A DNA stretch of 64,000 nucleotides, taken from NCBI GenBank assembly GCA_023678885.1, contig CM042966.1:23326028-23390027 (forward strand). Direction: 5' to 3'. The stretch is from Pogostemon cablin (taxonomy: Eukaryota; Streptophyta; Magnoliopsida; Lamiales; Lamiaceae). The position numbers and the translations under genes were made by a program. Below the pieces are notes generated by a model. The model was not told the origin of the DNA and made no database searches. It saw only the letters and a list, made by a program, of their open reading frames with translations. Below are positions 22,516 to 32,201 of this stretch, piece after piece. Numbering within the stretch: the first letter of the stretch is position 1; each line of letters starts with the position of its first letter.

Positions 22516-23591
22516 GTGTCAACCCTACTTGTATTTACATTTTATTTGGTATTAATTTGATTTTTATAAAATTTATAAGTGAGTGTTCTTTAGTGGGCTT
22601 TACTTAGTATGTTTTATTAAATAATTTCATTTATAGTATTTTTTATATAATTATTATAAATATAATTAAATATATATAAACTTAATTTTTTCGGTTGAAC
22701 TGTCGGTCCGACCTGTTGAACTCCGAACCAGTGTCTCCACAGGTTCGATTTCCGATCCGATTATGAAAATACTATTTTAAACATGGGTTCACACTATTAA
22801 TAGTGTTAACATTTTCGTTGAAAATATTTCATTTTGTTTTGCTAATAAAATATAAAGGGCATATCTGAATATTGAATAAAAGAAAAAGTGCTTAGATGAT
22901 AAAAACTAGAGGAAATCCCACATGTTGCCCAATTTGAATTTCAGATAATAAAAATGCCCACTTTGACTACAAATAATCAAATCGTCCCACTTTTCATATA
23001 AATGTACAATCATACCCCTTTGAAAATGTAAATCGGATTTTAGAGGAAAAAAGATTCTATTCGATTTTTGTGAGTTATTCTATTTAGACTTTGTAATTTT
23101 TATTTTAATTAGACTTTGTGTTTTCTATTATATTCGAACCTTGTGTCTTTTGTTCTATTCGGGCTTTGTAAACTAGGGTTTTGTATATTTATTCTATTCA
23201 AATTTTGTATTTTTGTTATGTTTTGGCTTTGTGAACTCGGGCTTTATATTTTTGTAATATTCGGACGCTGTATTTTTGTTCTATTTGAACTTTTGATTTT
23301 TTTCTATATTTGACTTTGTGATTTTTGTTCTATTCGGACAATTTTATAATTGACAGACTGGCGGAATTTTTTTTAAATGGTACGTCAAAGGGTTTTTTGG
23401 TCAAATTGTATTAAAAGTATGCATATTTGATTTTTTTTTTAAAAGTAAGTGGACATTTTTTTATTTTTTTAATAATGGCAGTGGATATTTTTTATTTTGC
23501 CCCTAAAAAATATAGATAGAGATTTATTTGATCCTTAGAAATAAGGATAGGGCAGCAAGTGAATCTTTGCCTTAAAATTTTGAGGAATAAA
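22516..23591. other. AT-rich intergenic with a 30-35 bp degenerate tandem repeat
   Basis: From about 23045 to 23345 a unit around TTTGTTCTATTCGGACTTTGTG is repeated about eight times with heavy decay. The 65-residue ORF at 23116-23313 is a translation of that repeat. Nothing else is recognised. Confidence 0.6.
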
Positions 23592-24014
23592 TCAAGAAAG
23601 AGTTACAGGAGTAGGACTTGGAAAAGAAGAAGGGAGAGGAGAAAGGGGTAACAGAGAATAAATTGCACCAACAGCCGACGTCTCTGGATGTTGAGCATCT
23701 GGAACAGCTAAAGGAATGGTATCACTACTGCACACCTTCTGAAATTCAGTGTCAACAAGCAGAGTCGGAGCTAAGGGAGGCAAATCACTTCCGACAAGTG
23801 GCGGGGAAGCACTGAAGTGTTCGAAGGAGATTCTAGCAGCGTTGTTTTGGGCCTCCTTAACAGACCTGTAGTCCTTTGAGGTCTGGAATAGCTGACTTTG
23901 TACAGAAATAGTGGCATTTAAGCGAATCTTGTGGCCGGGTCCGTCTTTGATGGTGGTGTATTCCGGAAATGGCCAACCACTTTTCCGGCACAAATTCCTG
24001 CAATCTTTATACAT
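23592..24014 (-). pseudogene. double-stranded-RNA-binding (DRB) protein fragment
   Basis: A 140-codon open frame starting MYKDCRNLC. Residues 1-67 form one complete dsRNA-binding motif: helix 1 with the MYK...LC start typical of plant DRB proteins, FPEYTTIKDGPGHKIRLNAT strands, and the C-terminal helix SVKEAQNNAARISFEHF. A Ser/Pro-rich tail with no recognised domain follows. Plant DRB proteins normally carry two such motifs and partner Dicer-like enzymes. Only one is here, so this is a fragment or a very short homologue. The upstream open frame to 24071 is coded by the inverted end of the adjacent Harbinger element, so the real DRB sequence begins near 24014. Expression is unknown. Confidence 0.7.
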
Positions 24015-24040
24015 TGCTGATTGTAGGGGAATGGTGTTCT

Positions 24041-25606
24041 GGGGGCAACTCCAATGGGGTTGTGTCCTCAAATCACCAAATTTGGTGATATCTTCCTCTA
24101 ACGGTTTTCCTCAAATTTGATGATTAAAAGAATATTCTTAGAATATTCTTAAATTGATTATTTTATTCATTTTAAAAGTTATATTATTTATTTAATTAAT
24201 TATTAATGCTTTTAATTTTATAATTAATATTTAAATTATATTATGTTAATTAATACTCCCTCCGTCCCGCAAATGTTCGCATGCCTCTTTTAGCACGAAG
24301 ATTAAGAAAAGTGATAGCTTTTAGAGGTATTATGATATTTTTTTGTAATAAATAAATAATAAAGTATGTTAGGTGGGTTAGGTAAATGTGGTTTTTTTTG
24401 TAAATAAAGTGTATGAAGAAGAGTGATTGTATTTGACTTTTTTCTTGTTTAGGAAGGTGCAAACTTTTATGGGACAACCCAAAATAGAAAGTGTGTCATC
24501 TGAAATGAGACGAAGGGAGTAATTAATAATAAAATTAGGCATAATTTATATTAAATATTTTTTATTTTTATATAAATAATAGAAAATTACATAAATATTA
24601 ATATTAATTTAATTTTAAATAGCTTTAAGCACAACACATCATTAATTAATAACCAAACATTACAATAAAGTCGCTCATTTAAAAATATGCATCCTAAACT
24701 TTTTAAATATTAATTCTCAGATGAAGAATGCAGTTCCCAAATATGTTCAATTAGTGCATGTCGTAGTTCAAAATGAACATCTTGATTTTTTATTTTTTTG
24801 AAACGAACAAGAAATTCTTGGAGTTGAGAATCTTATTATCTGTCATTTCAACTTCTGCAGCTGGAATTCCATGTTCTCAATAATTAGTGCACCAAGATCA
24901 CGTTCATCTTCAATTATCATATTGTGCATAATTATATATGCACGTGGTCATTATATCACCCAAAACTTCTTTTCTCTAAAAACGTGCTAGATTTGTCACT
25001 ATAGCAAATCGACTTTAGAGACCTCCAAATTCGCTTTCCATATCTTTTCTACAAGCTTCTTGCTATTGTGCAAAAAGTTTTTTCTTTGGACCACATGGTT
25101 CATGGATAAATTGCACAAGAGTTGCTCATTTTGGGTAAATACGTACTGTCAGCTAAATAATACTCTATATCATATTCTTAACCTCGAATGACGTAGTGTG
25201 CCTGCGGAGCAATACCTTTAGAAAGATTAGAGAAAATACTAGAAGTATCCAATACATTGATATCATTGTTAGATCCTAGAATCCTTAAATATGCATGCCA
25301 TATTCAAAGGTCATAGTCAGCAACGACTTTAAGAATAATAATCGGGTATCCACTGGGCCTGCATATGTCCAGCCAATATTGTTGGACAATTTTTCCACTT
25401 TCAATGCATACAATCAAAACTACCTAGCATACTGGGAAAACCACGTTGCTTACCAACATATAGTAGTCTAGCAACGTCATTTGCAGTATGAGCTCTTAGA
25501 TAATGCTCCACGAAGATTTACATAACAGCACGATAAAATCTTTTCGCACATTCATTAATGTTGATTATCCAATCTTGATATATTCATCAGTTGTATCAGC
25601 TGAAAC
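24041..25606 (-). pseudogene. dead PIF/Harbinger transposase (HARBI1-like)
   Basis: Read on the minus strand from 25606, the family pattern is clear: DEYIKIG, then CAKRFYRA, ANDVARLLYVGKQRGFPSML, GSFDCMH, KWKNCPTILAGHMQA, a degenerate AxYDLxIWHAYL, GSNNDINVLDTSSIFSNLS, GIAPQAHYVIRG and EYDIEYYLADSTY. These are blocks around the DDE nuclease of plant Harbinger transposases. At least five in-frame stops (TAA in the RAVM segment, TGA for the Trp of MHWKW, TGA in the YDLW segment, TAA after VIRG, TGA before TMWSK) make it non-functional. The left end may be marked by GGGGGCAACTCCAATGGGG at 24041. The right end is cut abruptly at the acetolactate synthase fragment. A Stowaway MITE lies in its 3' part. 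Confidence 0.88.
24256..24519. mobile_element. Stowaway-like MITE nested in the Harbinger remnant
   Basis: CTCCCTCCGTCCCGC at the left, GAGACGAAGGGAG at the right, TA flanks. 264 bp. The minus-strand ORF at 24250-24477 is spurious. Confidence 0.85.
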
Positions 25607-25609
25607 TGC

Positions 25610-26062
25610 ATTGGAGCTGTTGTGGCTAGACCCAATGTTGTTGTGGTTGATATTGATGGCGATGGGAGTTTTATAATGAATGTGCAGGAGTTGGCTACGG
25701 TGAGGGTGGAGAATCTGCCGGTAAAGATTATGTTGTTGAATAACCAACACTTGGGCATGGTGGTTCAGTGGGAAGACCGTTTCTACAAGGCGAACCGTGC
25801 CCATACCTATCTCGGGAACCCTTCTGATGAGTCGAAGATTTTCCCGGACATGCTCAAGTTTGCGGAGGCTTGTGGCATACCTGCAGCTCGGGTGTCGAAG
25901 GTGGAAGAGTTGAGAGAGGCGATTCGGACGATGGTGGAAACGCCGGGGCCGTATTTGTTGGATGTGATTGTTCCGCATCAGGAGCATGTGTTGCCTATGA
26001 TACCGAGTGGTGGGGTGTTTAAGGATGTAATCACAGAAGGTGATGGGAGAACTAAGTACTGA
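25610..26062 (+). pseudogene. ALS: acetolactate synthase (ALS/AHAS) C-terminal fragment
   Basis: Open frame of 150 codons with no stop until TGA-flanked TAC at the natural C-terminus. It reads IGAVVARPNVVVVDIDGDGS, FIMNVQELATVRVENLPVK, the GMVVQWEDRFYKANRAHTYL segment, PGPYLLDVIVPHQEHVLPMI, and ends ITEGDGRTKY, the usual end of the catalytic subunit. This is about the last 22% of the roughly 660-residue chloroplast enzyme that makes acetolactate for branched-chain amino acids using thiamine diphosphate. The GDGSF...N part of the ThDP-binding motif, the Trp of QWEDRF and the Ser of IPSGG, both known herbicide-contact sites, are the unmutated residues. The N-terminal three quarters, including the transit peptide and catalytic Glu, are absent; Harbinger sequence takes over at 25609. 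No promoter is seen. The intact frame argues for a recent capture. Confidence 0.9.
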
Positions 26063-26363
26063 TTTGATTTATATGGTGTAGTCAATGTTAGAAGAGGGAG
26101 GTGTATTTAGGAACATAGGTTAGTGAGTTGTGTCTCGTGTTTCTTCATCAGATCTCTTGTTTTTTTTTTTCGTCTTTGAACTAGTGTAGTGTTCAACACA
26201 GGTTGAATTGCTTCTAATGGTCTCATTCGGTCATTCCCACTTGGCAAATTTTAAATTTATCACCTAAAAAAAATTGAAAAAGAGGAGAATTTAAAAAATA
26301 ATCAAATTTTACTTTTCAAAATCTTTATGTGAAACCAACAACTTTTATATACGGGGATTATTT
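26063..26363. other. probable ALS 3' flank carried with the fragment
   Basis: About 150 bp after the ALS stop look like ordinary 3' UTR (T-rich, near 26100-26220). Nothing else is recognised. Confidence 0.35.
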
Positions 26364-26599
26364 ACCATTTTCGTTGTCCCACTTAAAGGGGTTGTTTCTA
26401 TTTTAGGAATGTGAGGGCCCCACCACTAACACTTCATAACAATATTTTATATTTGCAAAAAACAAAAATACCTCACTACAATTAATGAATTAATTAGGTG
26501 GAAGGGTAGAAAGGTAATTCACAAATTCAACATACACATTAAACAATAACACTCTTTAATCTACGTGCACAAAAGCATTTTAGTCTGGGACGGAGGGAG
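26364..26599. mobile_element. Stowaway-like MITE, left end decayed
   Basis: The right end TCTGGGACGGAGGGAG followed by TA is clear. The left end (TTGTCCCACTT) is only approximate. Confidence 0.6.
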
Positions 26600-26803
26600 T
26601 AAATTTTATCTACTTTTTAAATTTAATGTCTTTTCAAATGTTGGTTTCTAAGTTGGTATATACACCCTTAAAAATATTTTTTTTATACCATTTTGATAAT
26701 TTTGATAAAAAAATTACTTCCTCTATCCCGTTAAAACGTTTTTGTTTTGTACAGGTATTAAGGAATATAATACTCATTCTAATGTGTATTGAGGTGAGTA
26801 ATA

Positions 26804-27026
26804 CTTCCTCCGTCCATCATTAATCTATCCATTTTATTATTTTGGGTCATTTACCCTTAATCTATCCATTTCCACTTTTAGATATATGAGACTCACACCC
26901 TCCACTAATACAAATAAAATACGGAATCTACACCCTCCATTATTACAACTACTCACTATACATAAAATAATAATACTCCTTAATCCACGCGCTTAAATGG
27001 ATACATTGATGTTGTACTGAAAGGGG
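26804..27026. mobile_element. Stowaway-like MITE
   Basis: CTTCCTCCGTCCATC at the left, with a degenerate right end near TACTGAAAGGGG before TA. A further TTACTTCCTCTATCCCG end at about 26714 suggests it landed in an older copy. Confidence 0.7.
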
Positions 27027-27114
27027 TATAATATTTTAATTTATAGTAAATTGTCGTATTAGTATAGTGTGAGTCACATGAAAATATTTAAATGTTTTGT
27101 GAGGGTTTTACTTA

Positions 27115-27335
27115 TTCCCATTTCGTCCCACACGAATAGTGTTTTTTTACTTTTTGCACGTGAATTAAAAAGTATTACTATTATTTAATGTGTAGTAGAC
27201 AATTATATTAGTGGTGTTAGACCCTATATTTTAATTGTATTAGTAGGCGTGAATAGATCCCATTTGTGAAAAAAAAGACCCTTTGAATGAGACGTCCAAA
27301 AAAAAAATGATATCTTTAAAAGGGATGAAGGGAAT
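27115..27335. mobile_element. Stowaway-like MITE
   Basis: TTCCCATTTCGTCCCAC at the left, AAGGGATGAAGGGAA at the right, with the family's TTTTTGCACGTGAATTAAA and GAGACGTCC subterminal motifs. The minus-strand ORFs at 27224-27476 are spurious. Confidence 0.7.
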
Positions 27336-27709
27336 AGTATAATGAGAAATATAAACATTTTTAAAGAACACAAAAATGAAAATATGTAAACGATATCGTG
27401 AGACTGAGAGAGTAGGTGATATGGCAATAATAATTTTTAACATGTCCATTTTTAACATTTGTGTATATATTGGCACTAATTAATATTAATAATAACTAAA
27501 TAAAACAAAATATATATAAAATAATAATAATAAAAAAAAAAACTAGAATGTTAGCGCACAATTAAAAGAGATACAAATTGGGATTGAAATTATGCAGCTA
27601 AATGGGGTGAGATGGGGAATTAAAAGGAGATTAGATGATGATCAGCTCATGTGTTTAAATGCCAAAATACAGTTGAAATAACAAGAAGAAACAAGTTTTA
27701 TACAAATTT

Positions 27710-28410
27710 TTAATGCCGATTACCCAAGGATCTTTGCCAAGAATTCCATTCATAGACAAAAACCACATTTCCATGGAGCATCAGCGAGTGACCATCCTTT
27801 GCGCCACTCTCTATTCTCATAATACTAACTTCTTCCAGCTGTAACAGAGAGAACGAGAAAGACATGTCAGCATGAACAAACTACGTTGGACAGGAAAAAC
27901 ACCAATAAATGGAGGAGGAGGCCACTTAACAAAATACAAACATATTTTTAATCTATGCACATAACACATAACACAGCCTGCATCATCTAGTAGTTAAGCA
28001 CAAGATATTTGTTGACATGGGTGCACATAAAAGACTGCAAAAGTAATCCATTTGTCATAAATTTAATAGGAACAAGAGCTGGTCCAACTCGCAAATCAGA
28101 GTTGACAGACAATGTGAACAAGGCCTCAACAAATTTTGGTAGCCAAGGAAATATCGTTCAGATATTGCAAATAGGATGAAAGTCACATTTACAAAGAAAC
28201 ATTATGGATTACTCCATTTAAAGGATCTTCTCTCCTACTTTTTGATCATTTTGTTACTAGCTTCTTAATAAAAGGATAACTAGTAACTTTCCAAATTCCA
28301 TCATAGTTTGAGATCCCTGTTCTTTATCCTTGTCAGTTGTCACTAGTACCATCTGTTACCAATTGCTCAGAATCCTTTTCATAAGGACCATCTTGAGTTT
28401 TGGTGTTGTC
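27710..28410 (-). other. two tentative exons, unidentified
   Basis: On the minus strand, exon-like blocks at 28360-28410 and 27710-27838 are bounded by good splice signals: TTGCAG/GAC acceptor, CAATTG/GTAACAG donor, and GTTACAG/CTGG acceptor. They join in phase 0 and read DNTKTQDGPYEKDSEQL then LEEVSIMRIESGAKDGH, SLMLHGNVVFVYEWNSWQ and on to TAA. I do not recognise the protein. They may be terminal exons of an otherwise unseen gene, or 3' UTR exons of the NF-YC transcript, since a splice-donor-like CG/GTAATG lies just after the NF-YC stop. Their open frames are short enough to be chance. Confidence 0.3.
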
Positions 28411-28983
28411 CTGCAACAAATAATTGCCTGTTACAAAAGTTTTGTCACTAGAATTTTCCAGAATTGCTCAAGAAAACCCCACTTATAAGGCATTTCTTTG
28501 TAACAGTCAATTAAATTCCATTTGAAGGTCTTTGAGAATGTTTAACATTCTCATACATCAACATGGCAGAACCAAGTGCTGGTCAAAGTCAATTCAAGAA
28601 AACACAGTATATAAATCAGTGAAAGCATTTAAATATTGAAAAAAAAAAAAAAAGCTTCTCCAAGCAACTCCATAATATTCCATAAGGTAATTTTCTCGAA
28701 GATTTCTTTACACAGAGATCTGCACAGTTATTTTAGTACATGGAAAAATGTATGAGTTAGGATTTAGGAAAATGATTTTTTTTTTTTAAACACACACACA
28801 CTTAACTAAATTTATATATGCAGAGAAAAAGTGAGTTAATTATTAATTTATTCGTTCTTATCAGTCAGATGCTTGAAAGGGTGGAGGGAGCAACAGATGA
28901 AATGAAATACGAGTTATAATGTAATCCAAGTTGCACAAATACTAAATTATTGATATTCTGCCACACTATGAAGATTAATAAAA

Positions 28984-29145
28984 GTTTTAGCAAGTCTTAT
29001 GTGAAATCGTTTCACGGAACGAATCTTGTGAGACGGATAAAATGTATTAATAAAAAAAAATGATATCAAATTATACCCTAAAAAAGAAAAAGTGTTACTT
29101 GTCTTGACAAGAGACGGGCTCACACAAATTTTTGCCTTAAAAATT
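28984..29145. mobile_element. GTGAGACGG-family MITE, degraded
   Basis: Inverted motifs: CAAGTCTTATGTGAAATCG and CTTGTGAGACGG at the left, GACGGGCTCACACAAATTTT at the right. Related to the elements at 4852-5345. Confidence 0.5.
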
Positions 29146-29306
29146 TGATTGCACATAGCAGAAACAAGCTTTCTCAGATATCAGCTGAGAGAATAACTTA
29201 GTAAGTTAGTTCTGTTGAGATAAAGGAGTTAGATAACTAATAGGTGAACAGGTGTCATCTTCATCAATAACACATACCATGTTAAGCCGGTTCACATCTC
29301 CTGTTA

Positions 29307-29470
29307 CATTTTGGTGTTACATATCCTGTTACAAACCGTTGGATGATTTACACGTAAGATAAACTATTATATACCCTAACAATCAACCTTAAGGGGAAAG
29401 GTTAAGATTTTACTCTCCGCATACGTGTCACTCATCTAACGCGTGTAACAGGAGATGTAACACCAAAATG
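29307..29470. mobile_element. short inverted-repeat MITE
   Basis: The first 50 bp (CATTTTGGTGTTACATATCC, TGTTACA, GGATGATTTACACGTA) pair with the last 48 bp (TACGTGTCACTCATCTAACG, TGTAACAGGAGATGTAACAC, CAAAATG). 164 bp, loop about 65 bp. It may extend a little further left, where ACATCTCCTGTTACA is repeated. Confidence 0.75.
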
Positions 29471-30162
29471 AGTAAGCAAAGAAGCTACAACACACTATCC
29501 CATTACATAATTAATTAGTCAGCACATTTCATCCTTGTCGACAACTATCATGTTATGGATTTAACTATAATGTTGTGTTGCCAAAAACTGGTGAACAGCA
29601 TTCAAAGAACAGCGAGCAAAGCAACTTTTAACTCGTTAATCTACCTAACTTAAGTCGGAAATTTTCAAGATAAGTTTTTCCTGAACGAAGTAGAACCTCT
29701 AGGAAAGCGAAAGAACATAGGGAATTAAAAGATATCAAGCATACAAAAAGAATTGTTTGGCAATTATAGGGATGCAATGTAACTCATCTCACGTTTACAA
29801 GTAAAAAATCAGAAGTCATTGAAATCACTCTTATTCATTTAGAGATAATGTCAAGTTATCTATAACAGCGTACAGCATTCAAAAGCAAAGTAGGCAAAGC
29901 AGATTCAATACTTGAACACAACTTAATGGAGTTAGAAAATTAAAACTATTTTTTTCTTGAACGGGATGCATCATGGACATTGTATAAACACAAAACAAAC
30001 TTCCACATTTCACATAATGAAGCAGAATTGATTGGGGAAACAGAAAATTGAGGAACACTATCATCAAGATTGGTCAAAATGTTAGAACAGAATCACTGCA
30101 AAAAGTCCTCCAATGTCACCAGATCTGAAGCCGAAAAAAGGGATAAAAATTACATTACCGAA
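29471..30162. other. probable 3' region of NF-YC
   Basis: No gene recognised. It lies directly downstream of the NF-YC stop codon and may contain its 3' UTR and a 3' UTR intron. Confidence 0.35.
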
Positions 30163-30846
30163 TCACCCTTGTCCATCGAGGTTCCCCTGTCCTCCGCCAC
30201 CCCCGCCACTCCCATACGACCCATCCTCAGCCCCCGGCTGCCACACTGACTGCCACGCTTGCGACGGCGGCGGAGTCGCCTGCCCGTAAACACATGGATC
30301 CACCCCAGGCATGGCGGGGCGCCCCATCATTGGCTGCCCCATAGGTGGGTAATAGAAGGGGACCCCTGTCACCCCACCCCCACCCGCGGGTGGGCCCACA
30401 ATCCCACCCAACGCCGCCGCCTCATCCTTAATCTCATCCCGCGGCACAATGTCCACCAGAAAATCAAATATCTCCGTTCTCGTAATCGCCGCTGCGATGT
30501 CGTTCTTCTGGAGCGTCCGGCGCTTGTTCTCCTCGGCGTGGAGCCACGATCGGATCGTGAGCTCCAGAATGAACAGCTCACACGCCTTCGCGAACAGAAT
30601 CGGCGCCTCCGCTGATATCATGCGCACATCTTCATCGGCCTTCATGATCTTCTTAATCCGAGCCAATGGGAGTTGATGGTTCTTGAAATCGTTCACCTGG
30701 TCGATTTCCTGGCGCTGAAAAGTCCAGAACATCTGAAGCTGTTGCTGCTGCTGCTGGAGCAGGTGTTGGTACGGTGGCTGTGGCGGATACCCCGCCGCCT
30801 GCGGTGGGTACGGCGCCGCCGCGCTCTGCTGGGGGTTGTTTTCCAT
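30163..30846 (-). CDS. NF-YC: NF-YC transcription factor subunit (HAP5 family)
   Basis: Single exon, 227 residues, complete. Residues 1-30 are Pro-rich, followed by a glutamine run (QQQQQQLQMFW, about 31-41) and then QEIDQVNDFKNHQLPLARIK. The histone fold spans about 59-137: KKIMKADEDVRMISAEAP (helix 1), LFAKACELFILELTIRSW (long helix 2), EENKRRTLQKNDIAAAITRT (helix 3 and loop) and FDFLVDIVPRDE. The C-terminal tail (138-227) is Gly/Pro-rich and ends SYGSGGGGGGQGNLDGQG. The tail and the YQHLLQQQQQQLQMF start place it with the Arabidopsis NF-YC1/NF-YC4 subgroup. The protein pairs with NF-YB through the histone fold, recruits NF-YA to CCAAT boxes, and in plants also pairs with CONSTANS-type proteins in flowering control. 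The ATG is the only start before the conserved N-terminus. A TATA box lies 75 bp upstream. Plus-strand and other-frame ORFs at 30259-30930 are shadows of this GC-rich exon. Confidence 0.96.
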   Translation of the reverse strand: MENNPQQSAAAPYPPQAAGYPPQPPYQHLLQQQQQQLQMFWTFQRQEIDQVNDFKNHQLPLARIKKIMKADEDVRMISAEAPILFAKACELFILELTIRSWLHAEENKRRTLQKNDIAAAITRTEIFDFLVDIVPRDEIKDEAAALGGIVGPPAGGGGVTGVPFYYPPMGQPMMGRPAMPGVDPCVYGQATPPPSQAWQSVWQPGAEDGSYGSGGGGGGQGNLDGQG

Positions 30847-30920
30847 TTACGGAAGAATTTTGCTATATTGGGGAAGAAGATGGGATTGAATAATGGTTCT
30901 GGTTTGAGAGGAGAGAGAAT

Positions 30921-30930
30921 TTATATATAA
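30921..30930 (-). promoter_or_regulatory. TATA box of NF-YC
   Basis: TTATATATAA, self-complementary, 75 bp upstream of the NF-YC ATG, followed on the minus strand by a CT-rich leader. This suggests a short unspliced 5' UTR. Confidence 0.65.
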
Positions 30931-31169
30931 ACGCTTCGAAGGGCACGCGAATTTTGATATTGGCAATGAATTGTACATTGATAGTTGCGTACGGTACAAA
31001 CGGTGAATGCGAGAAAGGTGTGAAGATAGTGTTTTTGATGAGGAGAGGAGGTTGTAATCGTTGCCCAACTGCCCATGCTGTTCGTACAAATATTCCAAGA
31101 TATTTGATTGGGAAATACGTTTTTTTTTTTTCCAAGACCAAAACGACTTCGTTTCTTAAATCAGATTAG

Positions 31170-31913
31170 ATTAATGATAGCAGGGGTATAACAAAGCCGA
31201 GCCTGTTGGGCTACCCAATATGGTGGGCTAAGATAAATAATTAATAGAGCCCAAATATTAGTAAATGATGACCTATGAGAATTACTAAGGAATATTTTTT
31301 TTAAAACATTGAAAATTAATTATATTAAATAAATTAATATTTCATATTAAGATATTTTAGGAAAAATTATTCATAATACACACTTTGTACCCTAAATTAC
31401 TAACCCTAAATTACTAGGAGATACAATGATTTCAAAAAATTATTCTCACATACAAAATATTAAAGTAAAATACCAAATATAACATTAATTCATTATAATC
31501 TCATACACTTTTAAACTATAAATCCTAAACCCCTCATCCACCCAACTGCCGCCTCCGGACAACCGCCGAACCACAGCCGGACCGCCAACCGCCGGAGAGG
31601 GGTATATAATTTTTTCGCTGCACATGACATTTACTATTCACACTTTTTTGCTGCACACTTTTTTTACTGTACATAACTTTTGCTGCAGACGAACTTTTAT
31701 GCTGCACACAAACATTTATGTGCAGTTTATTGTAAGGTAATACTGAAATATCACTATATATTTATGTAGTTAGTAGTAATATTTTTAGACAAAGACTAGA
31801 ATAGGACCGTCTTTTTTTTCAAAATTATACAACCGGATCTTTTAAAGCAAATGAGTCAGATTTGAATTGGATTTCCTTTTCACCGCTTTCCACACAATCT
31901 TCTTCAATCCACA
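31170..31913. other. intergenic
   Basis: AT-rich apart from a short GC-rich CCGCC/CCGGA tract at about 31545-31605 that resembles low-complexity coding debris. A similar tract occurs at 58800-58930. TTTGCTGCACA motifs recur at 31612-31730. No gene recognised. Confidence 0.4.
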
Positions 31914-32201
31914 TCAATCACCGCGCCGATCACCGATCACCAGCAGCACCACCGCCGGAACGCCCGCTCCCAGCGCGATTTTCAGTGAATCGTTGTCTTC
32001 GGAGTAATAGTGAGCGGTGAGATTCCACCTCAGCACGCAGTTTAACTGCTTGGCGTTCCCGTCGACACAGGAAGCCGAAGTAGGAGTACTGGTTGACGTG
32101 CTCCGATAGGATGGGCGAATCGGGCTTCGGAGTGAAGGCTTGCAGTGAAATCTTGCAGTGAAGGCTGAATAATTGCTGAGGAGGCCGTGTTGGTCCAACA
32201 T
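31914..32201 (-). pseudogene. unidentified ORF with a membrane-span-like stretch
   Basis: ATG-initiated frame of 95 codons. A Ser/Thr-rich middle is followed by a two-Cys segment (CVDGNAKQLNC), then VLRWNLTAHYYSEDN and a hydrophobic stretch SLKIALGAGVPAVVLLVI before a charged end. The layout (extracellular-type segment, then membrane span) recalls receptor-like kinases, but there is no kinase domain next to it and I cannot assign a family. It could be a fragment of such a gene. Base composition is GC-richer than its surroundings, consistent with exon origin. Confidence 0.3.

Larger units (their letters stand above)
18551..22785. mobile_element. degraded hAT-like element opened by later insertions
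   Basis: The left end CAGTGATTTAAAATTCGGAC leads into GGACCGGATCGGCCGGTTC and GACACTGGTTCGGA. The right end, read in reverse, gives CATGTTTAAAATAG, TCGGATCGG and GACACTGGTTCGGA. These are diverged inverted ends of a type common in plant hAT MITEs. No clear 8-bp duplication. Nearly all the interior is later insertion: a gypsy LTR, a copia LTR and a Tourist-like MITE. Confidence 0.45.
27336..29306. other. region downstream of NF-YC; possible 3' exons, otherwise intergenic
   Basis: AT-rich. It contains the tentative exons at 27710-28410, a GTGAGACGG-family MITE at about 28984-29145 and a TTTTTTT/CACACACA tract at 28769-28800. Much of it could be intron and 3' UTR of the NF-YC transcript, but I cannot show that. 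Confidence 0.4.

Noticed and set aside
24041..25620. ATTGGAGCTGTTG at 25610 as the matching right TIR of the Harbinger element
   Set aside because: These bases are coding sequence of ALS (IGAVV); the similarity to the left tip is short and probably chance.
25565..25987. Minus-strand 140-codon ORF
   Set aside because: Antisense of the ALS fragment.
30259..30930. Several ORFs on both strands overlapping NF-YC
   Set aside because: Shadows of a GC-rich single-exon gene; no family resemblance.
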